Source of the DNA: Hepsetus odoe | Taxonomy: Eukaryota; Chordata; Actinopteri; Characiformes; Hepsetidae | Length of the DNA stretch: 64,000 nucleotides | NCBI GenBank assembly: GCA_017165825.1 | Contig: CM029384.1 | Location: 6,022,053-6,086,052, forward strand | Direction: 5' to 3' | Shown: one piece after another, positions 24,427 to 36,685 of the stretch | Layout: the number at the start of each line of letters is the position of its first letter | Position numbering within the stretch: position 1 is the first letter of the stretch | Translations under genes and position numbers: made by a program | The notes under the pieces: generated by a model | Seen by the model: only the letters and a program-made list of their open reading frames with translations | Database searches by the model: none | Told to the model about the DNA's origin: nothing

Positions 24427-24607
24427 GGGGCAGCGGTGGCCTAGTGGTTAGGGACTAGGCCCCAGGATTGGAAGGTCATAGGTTTGAATCTCAGACCAGT
24501 AGGTTGCCCTGAGGTACCCTTGAGCAAGGTACTGTTCCCATCACAGCTCCCTGGGCACTTTCAATAGCTGTCCCCTGCTGTATGGACGAAAATCAGAGGT
24601 TGTACTA
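24427..24607 (+). repeat. SINE family A copy, 3' truncated
   Basis: 'ggggcagcggtggcctagtg', 'ggtttgaatctcagacc', 'cccttgagcaaggtactg', 'cagctccctgggcacttt'. It ends at 'cagaggttgta' without the usual gtcactttcac tail. Confidence 0.87.
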
Positions 24608-24609
24608 AT

Positions 24610-25350
24610 AGCTGATGCAACACTTCCAGCTGAGAATTTCACAATAACATTTTTTTTTTCTCCCTAAACTGAGATTACACTGTAATAAACATCTGTTACA
24701 ATGCTCATACTGATTATTTCTGTACAGCTACCACGACTTATCTCTGGGGCTGGAAGAGATTTGTTTTTACTGCTTGAGGATAGAGTCACAATCCAACATG
24801 CCAAAGAGGAAAGCAGGAGAATAACTTTTGTCATTTTCAGCAGAGCTGGCCTGCACTTCTTACTGCAGCAGCTACTGTTACTGACCCCACTCACATCTGA
24901 TCAATGAGGCGACCTTCAGACATTCACTCAGACACGTATACACACATCAGCACTTGCAAAAACTGCAGACATAACATAGTTTGTGTAGCAAATGAGCACT
25001 AAATGCACATCTTTAGAAATTAGGCAACTGACCATTTATACCACCTACCCTATCAAACGTCCTATCATGAGTAGAGGAACTATTTTTTAATAAACCTGAG
25101 AATTTAGAACAATCATCGAATATAAATTTCTGCTGTATAGACACAAGGTTTGTGAAGGTACGACTATAAAATAATGGATTTTGGAATGATTTATTGAATA
25201 ACAGATTCAAACATTCATTTAAAATAAATCGGACTGCCATGATTAATCAATAAAAGAAGATTAATCGATTAAAAATAGTTGTTTAACATGTGCATGCACT
25301 TGGCTTTCATGATGACTTCGTCATTTGAAAATTAAACATCCACAGGACCC
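24610..25350. other. Non-coding, nothing recognised
   Basis: No supported exon or repeat. Confidence 0.3.
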
Positions 25351-25351
25351 A

Positions 25352-25415
25352 GCTAGCTCCAGGGAGACTCACTGTCATTAAGCAACTTCACTCTGGATAA
25401 GAGCAGCTGATGAGT
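25352..25415 (+). repeat. SINE family B tail remnant
   Basis: 'agctccagggagactcactg' and 'cactctggataagagc' match the 3' part of family B only. Confidence 0.55.
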
Positions 25416-25676
25416 GCTGGGTACTGGGATGAGTACATTATAGAACATAGGCAGAAACACATGACCTTTCAACCCCTAACCTTCACCTCAGACTTTGTGA
25501 AGCAGACGTGTGATTGACAGACAAGCAGAGACACCGTTCAAACACTATTGTGTGTGTAAGTGTGGATGTCTGAAACGAGTATTGATCTGGTCCTGGTTCT
25601 ATTTGTGGTGCTTTTGCCTTTCTGACAGCTCTGACATTTGCTCATGGGCAGATTACTGCCCAACACACTTACACCA

Positions 25677-25681
25677 ACACA

Positions 25682-25727
<46 letters not shown>
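25677..25727. repeat. (CA)n microsatellite
   Basis: CA dinucleotide run. Confidence 0.95.
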
Positions 25728-25731
<4 letters not shown>

Positions 25732-25739
25732 TACGGAGG

Positions 25740-26970
25740 ACAGATGAGGCCTCTGTCCTTCGCTACTGGTCTGGTCTGTATCTGTACACACAGATGCTTT
25801 ACATAACCAACTACATCCTTTTCCTGTTACTACTATTTTTTACTATTTTCCTGTTACAATACTAAGGCACTGCCCTAACAAATACGTTTTACTTTAGATG
25901 ACAAGGAAAACTAATTTCACATTATGTCAGGTTTATTTGGAGCATATCTTTTGGTCCGTGCAGCATGGCATTAAAACAAATTAAAAAATGGCAACAAGAG
26001 TCTTTGAAAAACACAAAACAAAAACTGAGATGAAATGTTGTGTCTTGATCATGACAAAGTGTATATATCTATACTTTATCTACATTTTTTACAACTTTGA
26101 CATCCGAAACAACTTAATGTTTTGCCTTTAAGTTCAAAACATAGTCAGTTTCCGTTTCTCCTTAAGACTCAGGACATAATCACATCCAATGATGTGTCAC
26201 AGGGACTGCAAAACATCATGTGCTCATAGGTAAAAATGATATTATCATATTCAATTATGCATCATTGAGTTATTGTGACAAAGCTTTGCCCTGCACTTTT
26301 TGGGTGTTTTTATATGTAACTACTGAAGCCTTTTTTTAGTTCACTACAGTGAATTTCGCTGTTAATAGGCATTAATTATGGAATCAGATTATGTTAATAC
26401 TATGTAAATACACCGTAAAAGAGAGATGACCCCATTTATACTGAGTGGCTAGAGGTAGTACGCACGAAAGGTCGCTTTCTGCCTCCGGCCATGGCTTTAA
26501 AGCCTAGTGCACCCAGTACACACACACACACACATACACACTTGCCCACCATGGCCTACATTAACAGTAGCTGATTTCCTAAGCCATCCAAAAATATGCA
26601 AATTTACCCTTTCAACACAAGGGCTCCAAGGTTGGACAAACAAACAAAACATACACACATCCAATCTCACTCCCTCCCAATAGTGATGATGCCATCAGCA
26701 TTATTGCTTGGCGGTAACGTCACCCTAACGGAGCAGCCATAGACGGTCCCCTGTGAACAGCTTCATGAATAATTTATCACTCAAAGAGTAGAGCAGAATA
26801 AAAAAAATGTGTGTGTGTGACCTCAGCCACCTGCTTAAAGAGAGAGAGTGGGAGAGTAAGAGAGAGACAGAGAACAAGATAGAACAGGAGGCAATGAATA
26901 AATAGGAAAAGAGTCTTTCAAAGCAGTGGTGTGACTAATGGAAGAATGGAGAAGAGGAGGGGCAGAAAAT
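25740..26970. other. Non-coding; short (CA)n at 26519
   Basis: AT-rich stretch. A short CA run is at about 26519-26534. No exon is supported. Confidence 0.3.
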
Positions 26971-26972
26971 GT

Positions 26973-27062
26973 GAGAAGAGAAGAGAAGAGAAGAGAAGAG
27001 AAGAGAAGAGAAGAGAAGAGAAGAGAAGAGAAGAGAAGAGAAGAGAAGAGAAGAGAAGAGAA
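26973..27062. repeat. (AGAGA)n pentanucleotide array
   Basis: About eighteen near-perfect units of 'gagaa'. It gives a Lys/Arg/Glu-rich open frame in one direction and a Ser/Leu-rich one in the other, neither of them genes. Confidence 0.96.
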
Positions 27063-27740
27063 AAAGTCCACAGTGGACTGCACTGTCATGGTGGCTTGTT
27101 CTTTGCATCAGACCTAAACAAACAGAAATTCACCAAAAGTGTTGACAATATTTTGAGATGTTCTTGTTACCATGGTAAATAATATCCTATTAAGCTTTTC
27201 TGGAGTACATCAGTACATAGACATCATTAATGCTTCTGGCTACTGAACAACTGCATATAAGACAGCCTGTAAACAAAAACAACCGGTAAACTGTATAGCA
27301 ATAAGCAGCAAATTGGACACCAGACTATTGCATCTTTATCTGATTTCATTTGCTGTTGGATATCTTCTTTTATTCCTTCTTACAATGTTTAGTTTTACCA
27401 ACATCCAATAAAACGTCTAGTTTTCCATCTGGTACACGCATGACTGTTGCACTCATACATTTTATGGCAGAAAAACAAGATAATGGGACACACATGAAAC
27501 ATCACATCTTCAAATCCATTTTCCTATTAAAATGTCCCCCATAGCCATATATGCACTTCTTTTTAAGTTTAAATCTTTTATGGCATACTTTGGAAGGATC
27601 ATGGTGCAGAGAGGCATGCAGCAACATGAACTTGACAATGCAGGGTGAACTGATTAAACTTAGGAAAGGTAAGATTTATGGATGAGAAGATTTACTTCTG
27701 TCTGGGACTCTTAGACTCTTGAAAAGTTCTGGAATATCAC
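27063..27740. other. Non-coding, nothing recognised
   Basis: No supported exon or repeat. Confidence 0.3.
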
Positions 27741-27741
27741 G

Positions 27742-27892
27742 TGGTGCCATCACCTCACAGCACAAAGGTTCTTGGGAAGCCTGAATTCATTTCTGGGTGC
27801 TTCTAAACCTTTGCCCTCTGAGTGCTGGGACAGGCTCTGGAAGCCCCCGTGACCCTGGTTAGAATAATTGGCTTAGATAATGGATGGATGGA
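27742..27892 (+). repeat. SINE family C copy, internally deleted
   Basis: 'gccatcacctcacagcac', 'ttcatttctgggtgcttct', 'gggacaggctctgg', 'ccccgtgaccctgg', then 'ataatggatggatgg'. The central part is missing. Confidence 0.65.
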
Positions 27893-28740
27893 GGATGCTG
27901 GACCTCTGTAACAGCTTCTACGTGCTTATTATGCTTCCCAGGGCACCAATTATAGTGACAGTTTGTCACAAAAATCTAATCTATACAATTTTCCTTTACA
28001 CCAAATGTAGAAGCTCATCCGAAATATTTTGGTGGCTGACGTTCTCTGGAGTTACAAGGTTAATGTAGCTTACAAGTAATAGAAGTTTTTGCATGTCTAA
28101 CTGCACACATCAGGCTGTAGATCCAGACAGAGCACAGTGGCCCTCATTACTGTGCATGTGATGCAACTAATCATATTATGGCTACCAGTGGAGAAAGAGA
28201 AGGTCTCTCAAACAAAAGTCAACAGATGTAAAGAAGAGAATGAGTGGTGTATATATAGTGATTCCACCTGCCACCACGTTTAAAATTGTACTGACATTGT
28301 ACAACACGTCAGGTATGTAGTAACTATTGTTTGCTGTTGCTTATAATTCAGCTACTCATAGTTAGGCAATAGTATAAATGTTCATACAATCGGCCATGTG
28401 ACATCCATCCATGACTTTAAAAACCCTTGTACAATAGTGTGTGATCTTTAAAGAACAGCAAGTGTCCCTCACCATCCCCCCACCGTCTGACTTTTCTCAC
28501 ATGACATCATCAACACAGCAGAATAAGAGTAGACACACACCATAAATCACCAAAAGAAGCTGGGACCATGTGGTCGGTTGTGACAAAAACTCTCACACAG
28601 GCACACATTCAAACAGAAGGGAAATATAAGCCTTACTGAGGCAGGAACCTGCTGTGTGGCTTGGTTTAGCCTACAGCCTTGCTGGCAGTAGCACAAGAAA
28701 TATGCTGATATATGCTGGTTTGTGGTATATAGAAGATAAG

Positions 28741-28741
<1 letters not shown>

Positions 28742-28774
<33 letters not shown>
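28742..28774. repeat. (GT)n microsatellite
   Basis: GT dinucleotide run. Confidence 0.95.
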
Positions 28775-28775
<1 letters not shown>

Positions 28776-29530
28776 CCAGTCCTGCTTCACATTTTCAGTG
28801 GCAATGAATGAAGGTCCACCAGACATGCATGTGTCCCCTCACCTGCTCCATGCTTCAGCGATCCTCCTCCTGTCTCCTGGTTCTGCTCATTGCCTGGTTT
28901 TCCTGGGGAAAATCCACAAGGAAAACTTCCAGGGAAAACCACAGAACTCCTTGCCTTTGGAGGTTCATGAAGCTGTGCACCTTCAGAGAGGCATTTTCTC
29001 TCACCCTGTCAGTACAGTACCCTCTTCAGACACTCCCTTCGTCCTCTGTCCTCATTCTTTCTCTCAGGTTCCTGGCAACAGTAGTATCTCCAAGAGAGTG
29101 TGTTTGCTTATGATGTCTATGCCCTCTCTTCCCCTCTGTTTTTCCTGCAGCACACACACACTCTCACACATTCACTTGCTCTCTTGCCTCTTTTGCCTTC
29201 CCTACATTCTCCCTTTCTTCCAGCCCTCCCTTTTTCACCCCTTTCCACTTACATCCTCCTCCTCCTCCTCCTCTTCCTCCTCCCCTCTCCCTTCCCCCTC
29301 TATCCCTGTATGGTGTCGGAGAGGGGGGACGGGACAGGAAGAGGGGGTTGGTCTGAGAGGGTCCATGTGACCATTGGGCTCTGGAGGCCCCATGACAGCT
29401 GCCTGGCCCAAGCCTTTGTTGCCCATGGCAACTGCTGCTATGAACCAGCAGTTGCCAAGGGGGATGTTGCAAAGCCATTGGCTGGCAATGCTGTGCATGG
29501 AGCAAGCAGGGACATGTAGTTCAAGGGATA
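28775..29530. promoter_or_regulatory. GC-rich unique stretch with palindromic RFX-type X-box
   Basis: This stretch is richer in GC and lower in repeats than its surroundings. A perfect inverted repeat gttgcc-cat-ggcaac at 29418-29432 fits an RFX X-box. Further cagttgcc and CCAAT-like ccattgg motifs follow within 70 bp. A polypyrimidine block (29240-29300) precedes it. The overlapping open frames on both strands are proline- or serine-rich but show no recognised domain. It may be an enhancer, promoter or unrecognised exon. Confidence 0.3.
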
Positions 29531-29534
29531 AGGA

Positions 29535-29567
29535 TGGGGGGGGGGGCACTGTGTGTGTGTGTGTGTG

Positions 29568-29642
<75 letters not shown>
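29535..29642. repeat. Poly-G plus long (GT)n
   Basis: A run of 12 G at 29535-29546 is followed by a GT run of about 93 bp with one CG interruption. Confidence 0.96.
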
Positions 29643-29644
<2 letters not shown>

Positions 29645-30835
29645 TTCAGGCTCCCTGGGCCTCAGCGAATAATGTGAATTTTCCACACAGTTAGTCACAA
29701 ATCAGATATGGGTCCTTTAAAGCCTTAAAGGACTACTACAGTGTTTTCAACCTAATCTGTACAGAGTCTGCTGTACCTGTACCGAACCAACAGTTAACAT
29801 AATCATTTCCTTGAGAAAACACATTCAAGCAAACCAATAGAAAAATGCTGATATAGCTCCCCTTGACATTTGAAAGCGGATTTTGTCAAAGAAGCACCTA
29901 CTCATTGGCTTCTATTAATAATGGGTTATGAGTCAACTTTTTCTGCCCTTGTCTAAGAGAACTGAGGTCCTAGAGCAGACTATGCTATGACCCCTGGCAC
30001 CACTCTAAGAGGATTTCACCCAGCTTTTTATACTTAACCCAATAAACGATTGACAGTTGTGACCCAAAACAATATCTGAGCAGCAAGTGAACATCCTGGT
30101 TTGTTGAATCATAAACAAATCAAAGTATCTTAATTAACTGCTTATTTCAGATAAAAAAAGGGGTTCACCAAGTCATTTGCATTTCCAAAACAAATTCCTA
30201 AATATTATATATATATATAGAAATATAGTCCCAACAAGAGAGTTGTGAAGTGAAACAATGGAAAGGATTATAAAGTTGTTCAGCATTGGAAAAGATGTGG
30301 AAAAAGATGGCTGTTCCCAGTCAGCTGTGTCTAAAACTTGGTGCAAGTATAAACAAAGGTGGAAGGTTATAAAAGCAAAACATACAGGCACAAAAAAGAG
30401 TGTAAAAAACAGGAAGAAATAAATGAGATTTAAAATGTTCCAGTGGGCATTAGAAAATCTTGGAATGTTGATGATTGGATGAAAGGGATATTAAATGATG
30501 ACAAATCTGCATTAGCCAACGATGATGCTACAACTTTTGTCATTCTAATGAATGATATTGAAAGAATACATGCAGATTCTAATGTATAATCTGGGGCAGA
30601 TAAAGGACCAGGGCAGATGGCAATCATTACCTCTATATTCAATAAACAGGTATACCCTATACTTTCTGGACAAACCTTTTCTCGTTCCATTCAGTAAAAA
30701 ATGGGTAGTGATGAAGTCACTTTTCAGGATGATAAAGGTTATAGTGAAATCTTTAAAATTGGTCAGTGGAAGTTTGAACCAGCTAAAAGCAGAATGCTCC
30801 TTTTTCCATCTCAAATAATCTGTGCCCAAATATCC
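29643..30835. other. Non-coding, nothing recognised
   Basis: No supported exon. A short (TA)n lies near 30207. Confidence 0.3.
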
Positions 30836-31021
30836 CAGACAAGTAGGTTGCCCTGACAGTACCCTTGAGCAAGGTACCGTCCCCAACACCGCTCCCCAAG
30901 CACTTTAAATAGCTGCTGCAAGATGTGTATGGGAGAAAAATGTAGAAGATGCATTTCGTGTTTCACTGTGTGCTGTGCTTCACAATGGCAAGTAGTTGTT
31001 GTCACTTTCACTTTCACTTTC
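30836..31021 (+). repeat. SINE family A, head truncated
   Basis: Starts within 'acaagtaggttgccctgac', then 'cccttgagcaaggtaccgtc', and ends 'gtcactttcactttcac'. Confidence 0.82.
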
Positions 31022-31680
31022 AGACAACTAAATGCACTGACTAAAATTGATCATGCTAAAATTAATATTTATTAATAAATATTATAAAACAGGATTCCTG
31101 TTTCTTAAGAAGACCACACTGCTGTAACTCTCTCTTTAAGTCTATTATAACTACCTTTGAGTTTTTAGCCTTATAAATAAAAAAAATTTTTAATTGAAAC
31201 TGGAAACAAAGGCACTTGCTGAGACTTTTTTTAACACAGTGCAGTTTTATTTATGCCTAGAAAAGGCTGTGTCGGAAATTCAGCGTTGTGCTCAGACAAC
31301 ATGAATGACAGCCAAGCTCATATTGCTCATCAGGCTGTGTGTTCAAAGTAAATGTCTTTTATCAATTGTCTTCTAGCCCTGTTACATAATTTGTGGCATT
31401 AGTGAGTTGTTCAGTGTTTCTTAATCACTGCTCATTTTACAGCCACAGACTCCTTCACACATGTGGGTAAATCCTCCTATATGTTTTTGTATAATAACAA
31501 AAGGAAAAAGTTAAAGCCTCTGTCTCCTTGCGCTCTCATCAGTACTCCAAAGTGAACAATGCCTATAAAATGTATTTGCTCAGTGCTATACATTGTTAAT
31601 ATAAACAGCATTAACATGTTTAACATAGTCAGCAAAAATAATTTTACTGGATTCAAATTTGTTGGATTTGCTGGACTCAA

Positions 31681-31760
31681 AAGAGCAACACACAAACATA
31701 CACACACAAACACACAGGCACACATACACACACACAAACACACACACTCGCACACATGCT

Positions 31761-31822
<62 letters not shown>
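31681..31822. repeat. Inverted (CA)n / (GT)n pair
   Basis: Interrupted CA repeats (31683-31750) are followed after 'atgctctttt' by a pure GT run (about 31767-31822). The arms are complementary and could form a long hairpin or cruciform. Confidence 0.9.
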
Positions 31823-31825
<3 letters not shown>

Positions 31826-31958
31826 AGGAGTGACAGGTGCAGTAATTTTGAGAGTACACTGTAATATTCCTTTAACCATTTTGAGAGATCTTGCTTTTTG
31901 GATTCAGGGAATTCTGTACTTTCGGCATCATCAACATCTATAACTGTTAATGAGCTCC

Positions 31959-32050
<92 letters not shown>
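31959..32050. repeat. Compound (CT)n-(CA)n-(TA)n
   Basis: Three different dinucleotide runs abut: CT to about 32003, CA to about 32030, TA to 32050. Confidence 0.95.
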
Positions 32051-32726
32051 GACAAAGGAAAGGCCTGGGCATGCTTGGTCATTCAGGAAAAGGAATTCTC
32101 AGTTGTTTCCCCCATCCTGCATGAAGGGAAACTGGCCCACCTCATGCTGCTCCACCTTAACAGGAACTGGGCCAATATGAAGGATAGGCCAAAAGATTCT
32201 TACTGATTCAGGGAAATCTCAGATTTCTACTATCATTAATATTTACTTATTTTTTTACTTTCTTCTTTTACTTTTTTAAGAAAGATAAAGGTAAAGGAAA
32301 TAGATAGTTTCTTACCAGCTTTGCCAGCTTTGGCCACAGGAAGGTTTTACTGTGCCCTGGGTGTCCCCCTCAACATATTTGTGCCAGAGACTTTACTCCT
32401 GACTCCTGGCTTGTGGTGACTTTATGGGTATCACGTAATAAAAAGTCAATAGTAGATACATGTGAATGTCTTATTACTTAAGCAAAAATCTGTCCATTGA
32501 AAACATTTTTAAAATTAGATTGTTTTCAAAAGCAAGATCACTGCGCCATCTAGTGTATGGGTTTTGCCATGGACTGTAAAGTTATTTTCATTAAGTTTCA
32601 ATTTAATTGATTGGTTTCATGAAGCACATGAAGAGGAGTAAAACATTTTAAATGTTTCTTTAATGGAAAGAATTATAGGCAGGGTTTAGTGTTCGGGGGA
32701 TGTGAGAGGATGGCATTGCGCTAGTC
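32051..32726. other. Non-coding, nothing recognised
   Basis: No supported exon or repeat. Confidence 0.3.
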
Positions 32727-34508
32727 CAGGGGTGGGAAGACTTTTTGGCTCAGGGGCCACAATCGGCTTTAAAATTTGACACACGGGCTGGGCCAGCATC
32801 AGATAGAGAGTGTTTATGCAAAATAAAATACATTATATGTAAAAGCTATTACCTAAAGTGTAAAGAAAGCTTCCATTTCAGTGGGAACAGTGTTGTTGGT
32901 CACTCTTTTTTACCAGCATCAAAATTTGGTATCAGTTTGCTTGTGATGATTCTCAGCTGTCATACAGGTCTGCTCTCCTCATGTTTTCATACAGGTCCTC
33001 TCCTCATGTCTTCATACAGGTCCTCTCTCCTTATATCATCATGCAGGTCCTCTCCTTGTATCTTCATACAGGTCCGCTCTCCTCATGTTTTCATACAGGT
33101 CCTCTCCTCATGTCTTCATACAGGTCCTCTCCTCATGTCTTCATACAGGTCCTCTCTCCTTGTTTCATCATACAGGTCCTCTCCTTGTATCTTCATACAG
33201 GTCCTCTCTCCTCATGTTTTCATACAGGTCCTCTCCTCATGTCTTCATACAGGTCCTCTCTCCTTGTATCATCATGCAGGTCCTCTCCTTGTATCTTCAT
33301 ACAGGTCCGCTCTATTCATGTTTCTTGAGTCCTCTCCTCATGTCTTCATAAGGTCCTCTCCTCTCATGTCTTCCTTACAGGAGTCCTCTCTCCTTGTTCA
33401 TCATGAGTCCTCTCACTTGTATCTTCCATACAGGTCCTCTCTCTCATGTTTCATACAGGTCCTCTCCTGTGTCTTCATACAGGTCCTCTCTCCTTGTATC
33501 ATCATGCAGGTCCTCTCCTTGTATCTTCATACAGGTCCGCTCTACTCATGTTTTCATACAGGTCTTCTCCTCATGTCTTCATGTACAGGTCCTCTCCTCA
33601 TGTCTTCATACAGGTCCTCTCTCCTTGTGTCATCATACAGGTCCTCTCCTTGTGTCTTCATACAGATCCTCTCTCCTTGTGTCTTCATACAGGTCCTCTC
33701 CTCATGTCTTCATACAGGTCCTCTCTCCTCATGTCTTCATACAGGTCCTCTCTCCTTGTGTCTTCATACAGATCCTCTCTCCTTGTGTCTTCATACAGGT
33801 CCCCTTTAGGGATTCCAAGGTCAAAAATTCCTCCGTTATCTAAAAATTGTCACTAATCCCTCTGATAAAAATGAAAAGTTGTGCGGTGTCTTTTATGTCA
33901 TTATTTTGAGCCAGTGCTAATGAATAGAACTTAAATGATTCAACCTTCTTGTTGAAGTGTGCTGCCAAGTCTTCATCAGTTAGTTTCACACGGTGAGTCT
34001 CTGTCCTGTGTGATAAAACTCACTTTTTTAAATTAGTTTTTGCTCTCCAGACACAAGTGACCTGTGGTCTCTATCATGCACTATTTCAAAAACTCCCCTT
34101 CGGAGAAAGCCTTGCTGGCCTTTGTAAATTTGAATGCTTGCAAATAACTTGCCTTGATGCTCGATTCCTGAACAGTAGTTTGTCTGAGAAAAATATTTTG
34201 CTGAAGCTGTGAATTGGCTGCCAAGCTGTGAGCAGTAACTGCCTGTTCTTGTGTTGACTGGATGCATAATCAGAATGCTTGGTGGAAAGTGGTGGCTGAT
34301 ATTGTTTTTTTTGAAAACCACAACGGTTTCTTTGCAAATAAGACATACAGCTTTAGATCGGACTTTATTATCAGACTCCAGGGATTGTGTCTGGAGTGTG
34401 TGCTATCTAGAGGGTTAAACTGAAATTGCAGGTATTGCAGGAAAAGGCGAAATGATTGCAGTCTTTATTATAAAAATTTGGACAATGTCCATAGTTTGCC
34501 CACCTCAG
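32727..34508 (-). mobile_element. hAT DNA transposon with internal minisatellite
   Basis: The left end reads caggggtgggaagact, and the right end is the complement of ctgaggtgggcaaact, as in hAT elements of the Charlie/ZBED type. Flanking octamers cgctagtc and ccttagtc match at six of eight positions, fitting the 8-bp hAT target duplication. On the minus strand near 34028-34350 the remains of a transposase N-terminal region can be read across frameshifts: a 'CLICKET' zinc-knuckle-like start, 'TKHSDYAS', and downstream fragments 'RRGVFE' and 'IVHDRD'. The rest of the transposase is missing and a minisatellite fills the interior, so it is inactive. Confidence 0.72.
32957..33806. repeat. Minisatellite of 25-28 bp units
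   Basis: About 30 units built on 'cttcatacaggtcctctc' followed by variants 'ctcatgt', 'tccttgtat' or 'cgctctcctcatgttt'. A higher-order unit of about four basic units recurs (around 33040, 33150, 33260 and 33480). Units near 33320-33470 are degenerate. The array happens to lack stops, giving open frames of up to 354 codons with a monotonous Ser/Val/Phe/Ile repeat. These are not credible proteins. Confidence 0.93.
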
Positions 34509-35180
34509 CCTTAGTCAATAAAAAAAAAATTTTTAACGATCATTTTTAAAATGTCAGCATCTCTTCTATGAGTTTAACACCACATCTAAGATTTCTATGA
34601 TCGGTTTTTGCTTTCCATCCACATGTGGGATTCATACACCAAGTTGCATTGGATGTTTCAGAAGCTGTTGAAACAAAGAAGCATTAGGGTGATGTGTGTG
34701 TACCTGTAGTGTTTTGTTGAATGTGTCACTCTTCACTGGTAAAACTGCAGAAAGCATGCTTGTCACTTTCAACATAACATCTATTTGAGTGGTAAAAGAA
34801 AAAATATCATATAAACATTACTTCATGTCTAGAAACTGTACACTGAAAATGAAAAAATGATAGCAGACAGTTCTTTTCTCAGATTTAGAGAAGCTTCTAA
34901 CTTTGACTGTATATGGAAAGCCAGTGGAACATCTTATAGCCTTTCATGTGGGTGTTATATTTTATGCATTCAAGGAAGTGAAATGTTGAAAAAAGATATC
35001 GTTGATTTAGTTATTGAAAAAAGCACTTCAACAATATATGCATAAAATACACAGATAAAAACTGAATCAATATCAATGAAATGCAGAGCTATGACAGCAC
35101 CTTTTTTTAAATAAATGTTCTCCCTTAAATTTAGTCATGTCTTATTCCATCCCCTAAACAGGACAGTCACAGTTACATGG
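34509..35180. other. Non-coding, nothing recognised
   Basis: No supported exon or repeat. Confidence 0.3.
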
Positions 35181-35184
35181 TGCA

Positions 35185-35370
35185 GGATGGTCTAGTGGCA
35201 GGATACTTGCTTATAGACCAAGAGGTTGCAAGTTCAAATTCCACCTCCAGCACCACCACCATTGGGTTCCTGAGCAAAAACCTTAACTTAAATTGCTCCT
35301 GGGAGACTGTCACTGTAATCAGGAATTAGAAGTCGCTCTGGATATGTGCATCAGCTAAATGCTGTAAATG
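35185..35370 (+). repeat. SINE family B copy
   Basis: 'ggatggtctagtggcagg', 'gttcaaattccacctccagc', 'gagactgtcactgtaatcag', 'gaagtcgctctggatatg', 'cagctaaatgctgtaaatg'. Confidence 0.85.
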
Positions 35371-35644
35371 TATATGATACTTCTAACTTAAGGTATGTGA
35401 ATCTTAGCACATGTCCAAGTCACCTGAAAACATCTTTTAGATCTGCTGTGAAAGCTTTACCAAACACAATGTGCATAGAGACAAATGCATGCAAACAACT
35501 TTGATTCATATTTTAATCATCCGCTGGAACATTCCAAAAATCAAAACACAGATCTGGGTTACAAAAGATAACATTAAGGAATACTTTGCGTTTTTAAAAT
35601 GTAAAATATATAAATGCTCTTTATCAGAAACATAGATTACATGC

Positions 35645-35657
35645 TTTAATCTTTAAT
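35645..35657 (-). terminator. Poly(A) signals (ATTAAA x2) of the minus-strand protease-like gene
   Basis: Two ATTAAA hexamers on the minus strand (35657-35652 and 35650-35645) start 37 nt past the stop codon. No closer AATAAA is present. Confidence 0.5.
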
Positions 35658-35693
35658 TCGCTAAGATTATTTTTAGATCTTTGACATTGATAT

Positions 35694-36600
35694 TCATGGA
35701 TTCATGAAAATGTATACGAAAGCAATCAGTGAGAGAAAGAGGGAAGATGCTGCTGAGAAGAGTGAGTTCGCCTGAGATGCTATGGAGCTGGTAGGACTGA
35801 CAGTAGTCCCTGTAGATGTTGTGTTGGCTTTGGGAGGGAATGTGCCCACCACAGCCTGCAGGAAGGAGGCAAAGCTCCAGATTTTAGTGAAGACCTGGAC
35901 ATTTGTAGAGGCACGAGCCTGGGTAGACAGGGTTAAAACTGCAGGTTGGACCCATGATTCCTGATTCTTACACATCAGAGGACCTCCTATATCAGTCTGA
36001 GAGTAAAAAAGAAAGGTTGTGTGAGACAGATTTAAGATTAAATAACTCTTTACAATCTCCACTGAGAAACATGTGATTACAGACCGGTTCTAAGGGCATG
36101 ATTCCTGTACAGATGCTGTTGATGGATGAGGATGCATTCCCACAGTCCAATACAGTCGTGTTGAACTGCTGAAGAGTTTGCTCAGCTACAGCAAAGACAG
36201 GAAAAGTGAAAGTGAACATTTGCCATTGTGAAACAGCACAGCACACACTGACAAAAGAAATGCAACCTCTGTTTTTCACCCATACACAGCAGGGAGCAGC
36301 TATTTAAAGTGCCCAGGGAGCAGTGAAGGGGCTGGTCTGGGATTTGAACCAACAACCTACCAAGCCTGGGGCCTAGTTGCTAACCACTAGGCCACCAGTG
36401 CTCCATGAGAAAGCATGAGAGAGTGAGGAAAGAAATATAAAGGAAAGTCATGGATGAAAGTGTTCAAAAGAAATTGGACAAGTTATATTTATTCAGTTAC
36501 TCAAGTGGATTCTGTTTATAAATTCTGGACTTTTTTTTGTTAATTAAACTGTAGGCCTATGTGATACTCAGAATCTGCTTATTTTGATATTCTGCTTAAG

Positions 36601-36685
<85 letters not shown>

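Noticed and set aside
24664..24907. Hydrophobic open frames on both strands at 24.7-24.9 kb
   Set aside because: Mutually antisense, no start context, splice sites or recognised family.
28654..29694. Overlapping open frames on both strands around 28.7-29.7 kb
   Set aside because: Frames run through (GT)n, pyrimidine-rich and poly-G sequence, and no domain or coherent splice pattern was found. The region is recorded only as a possible regulatory stretch.
32745..33843. Long overlapping open frames (up to 354 codons) of Ser/Val/Ile/Leu-rich repeats
   Set aside because: They follow the minisatellite in more than one frame, begin inside a hAT terminal region, and show no signal or domain.
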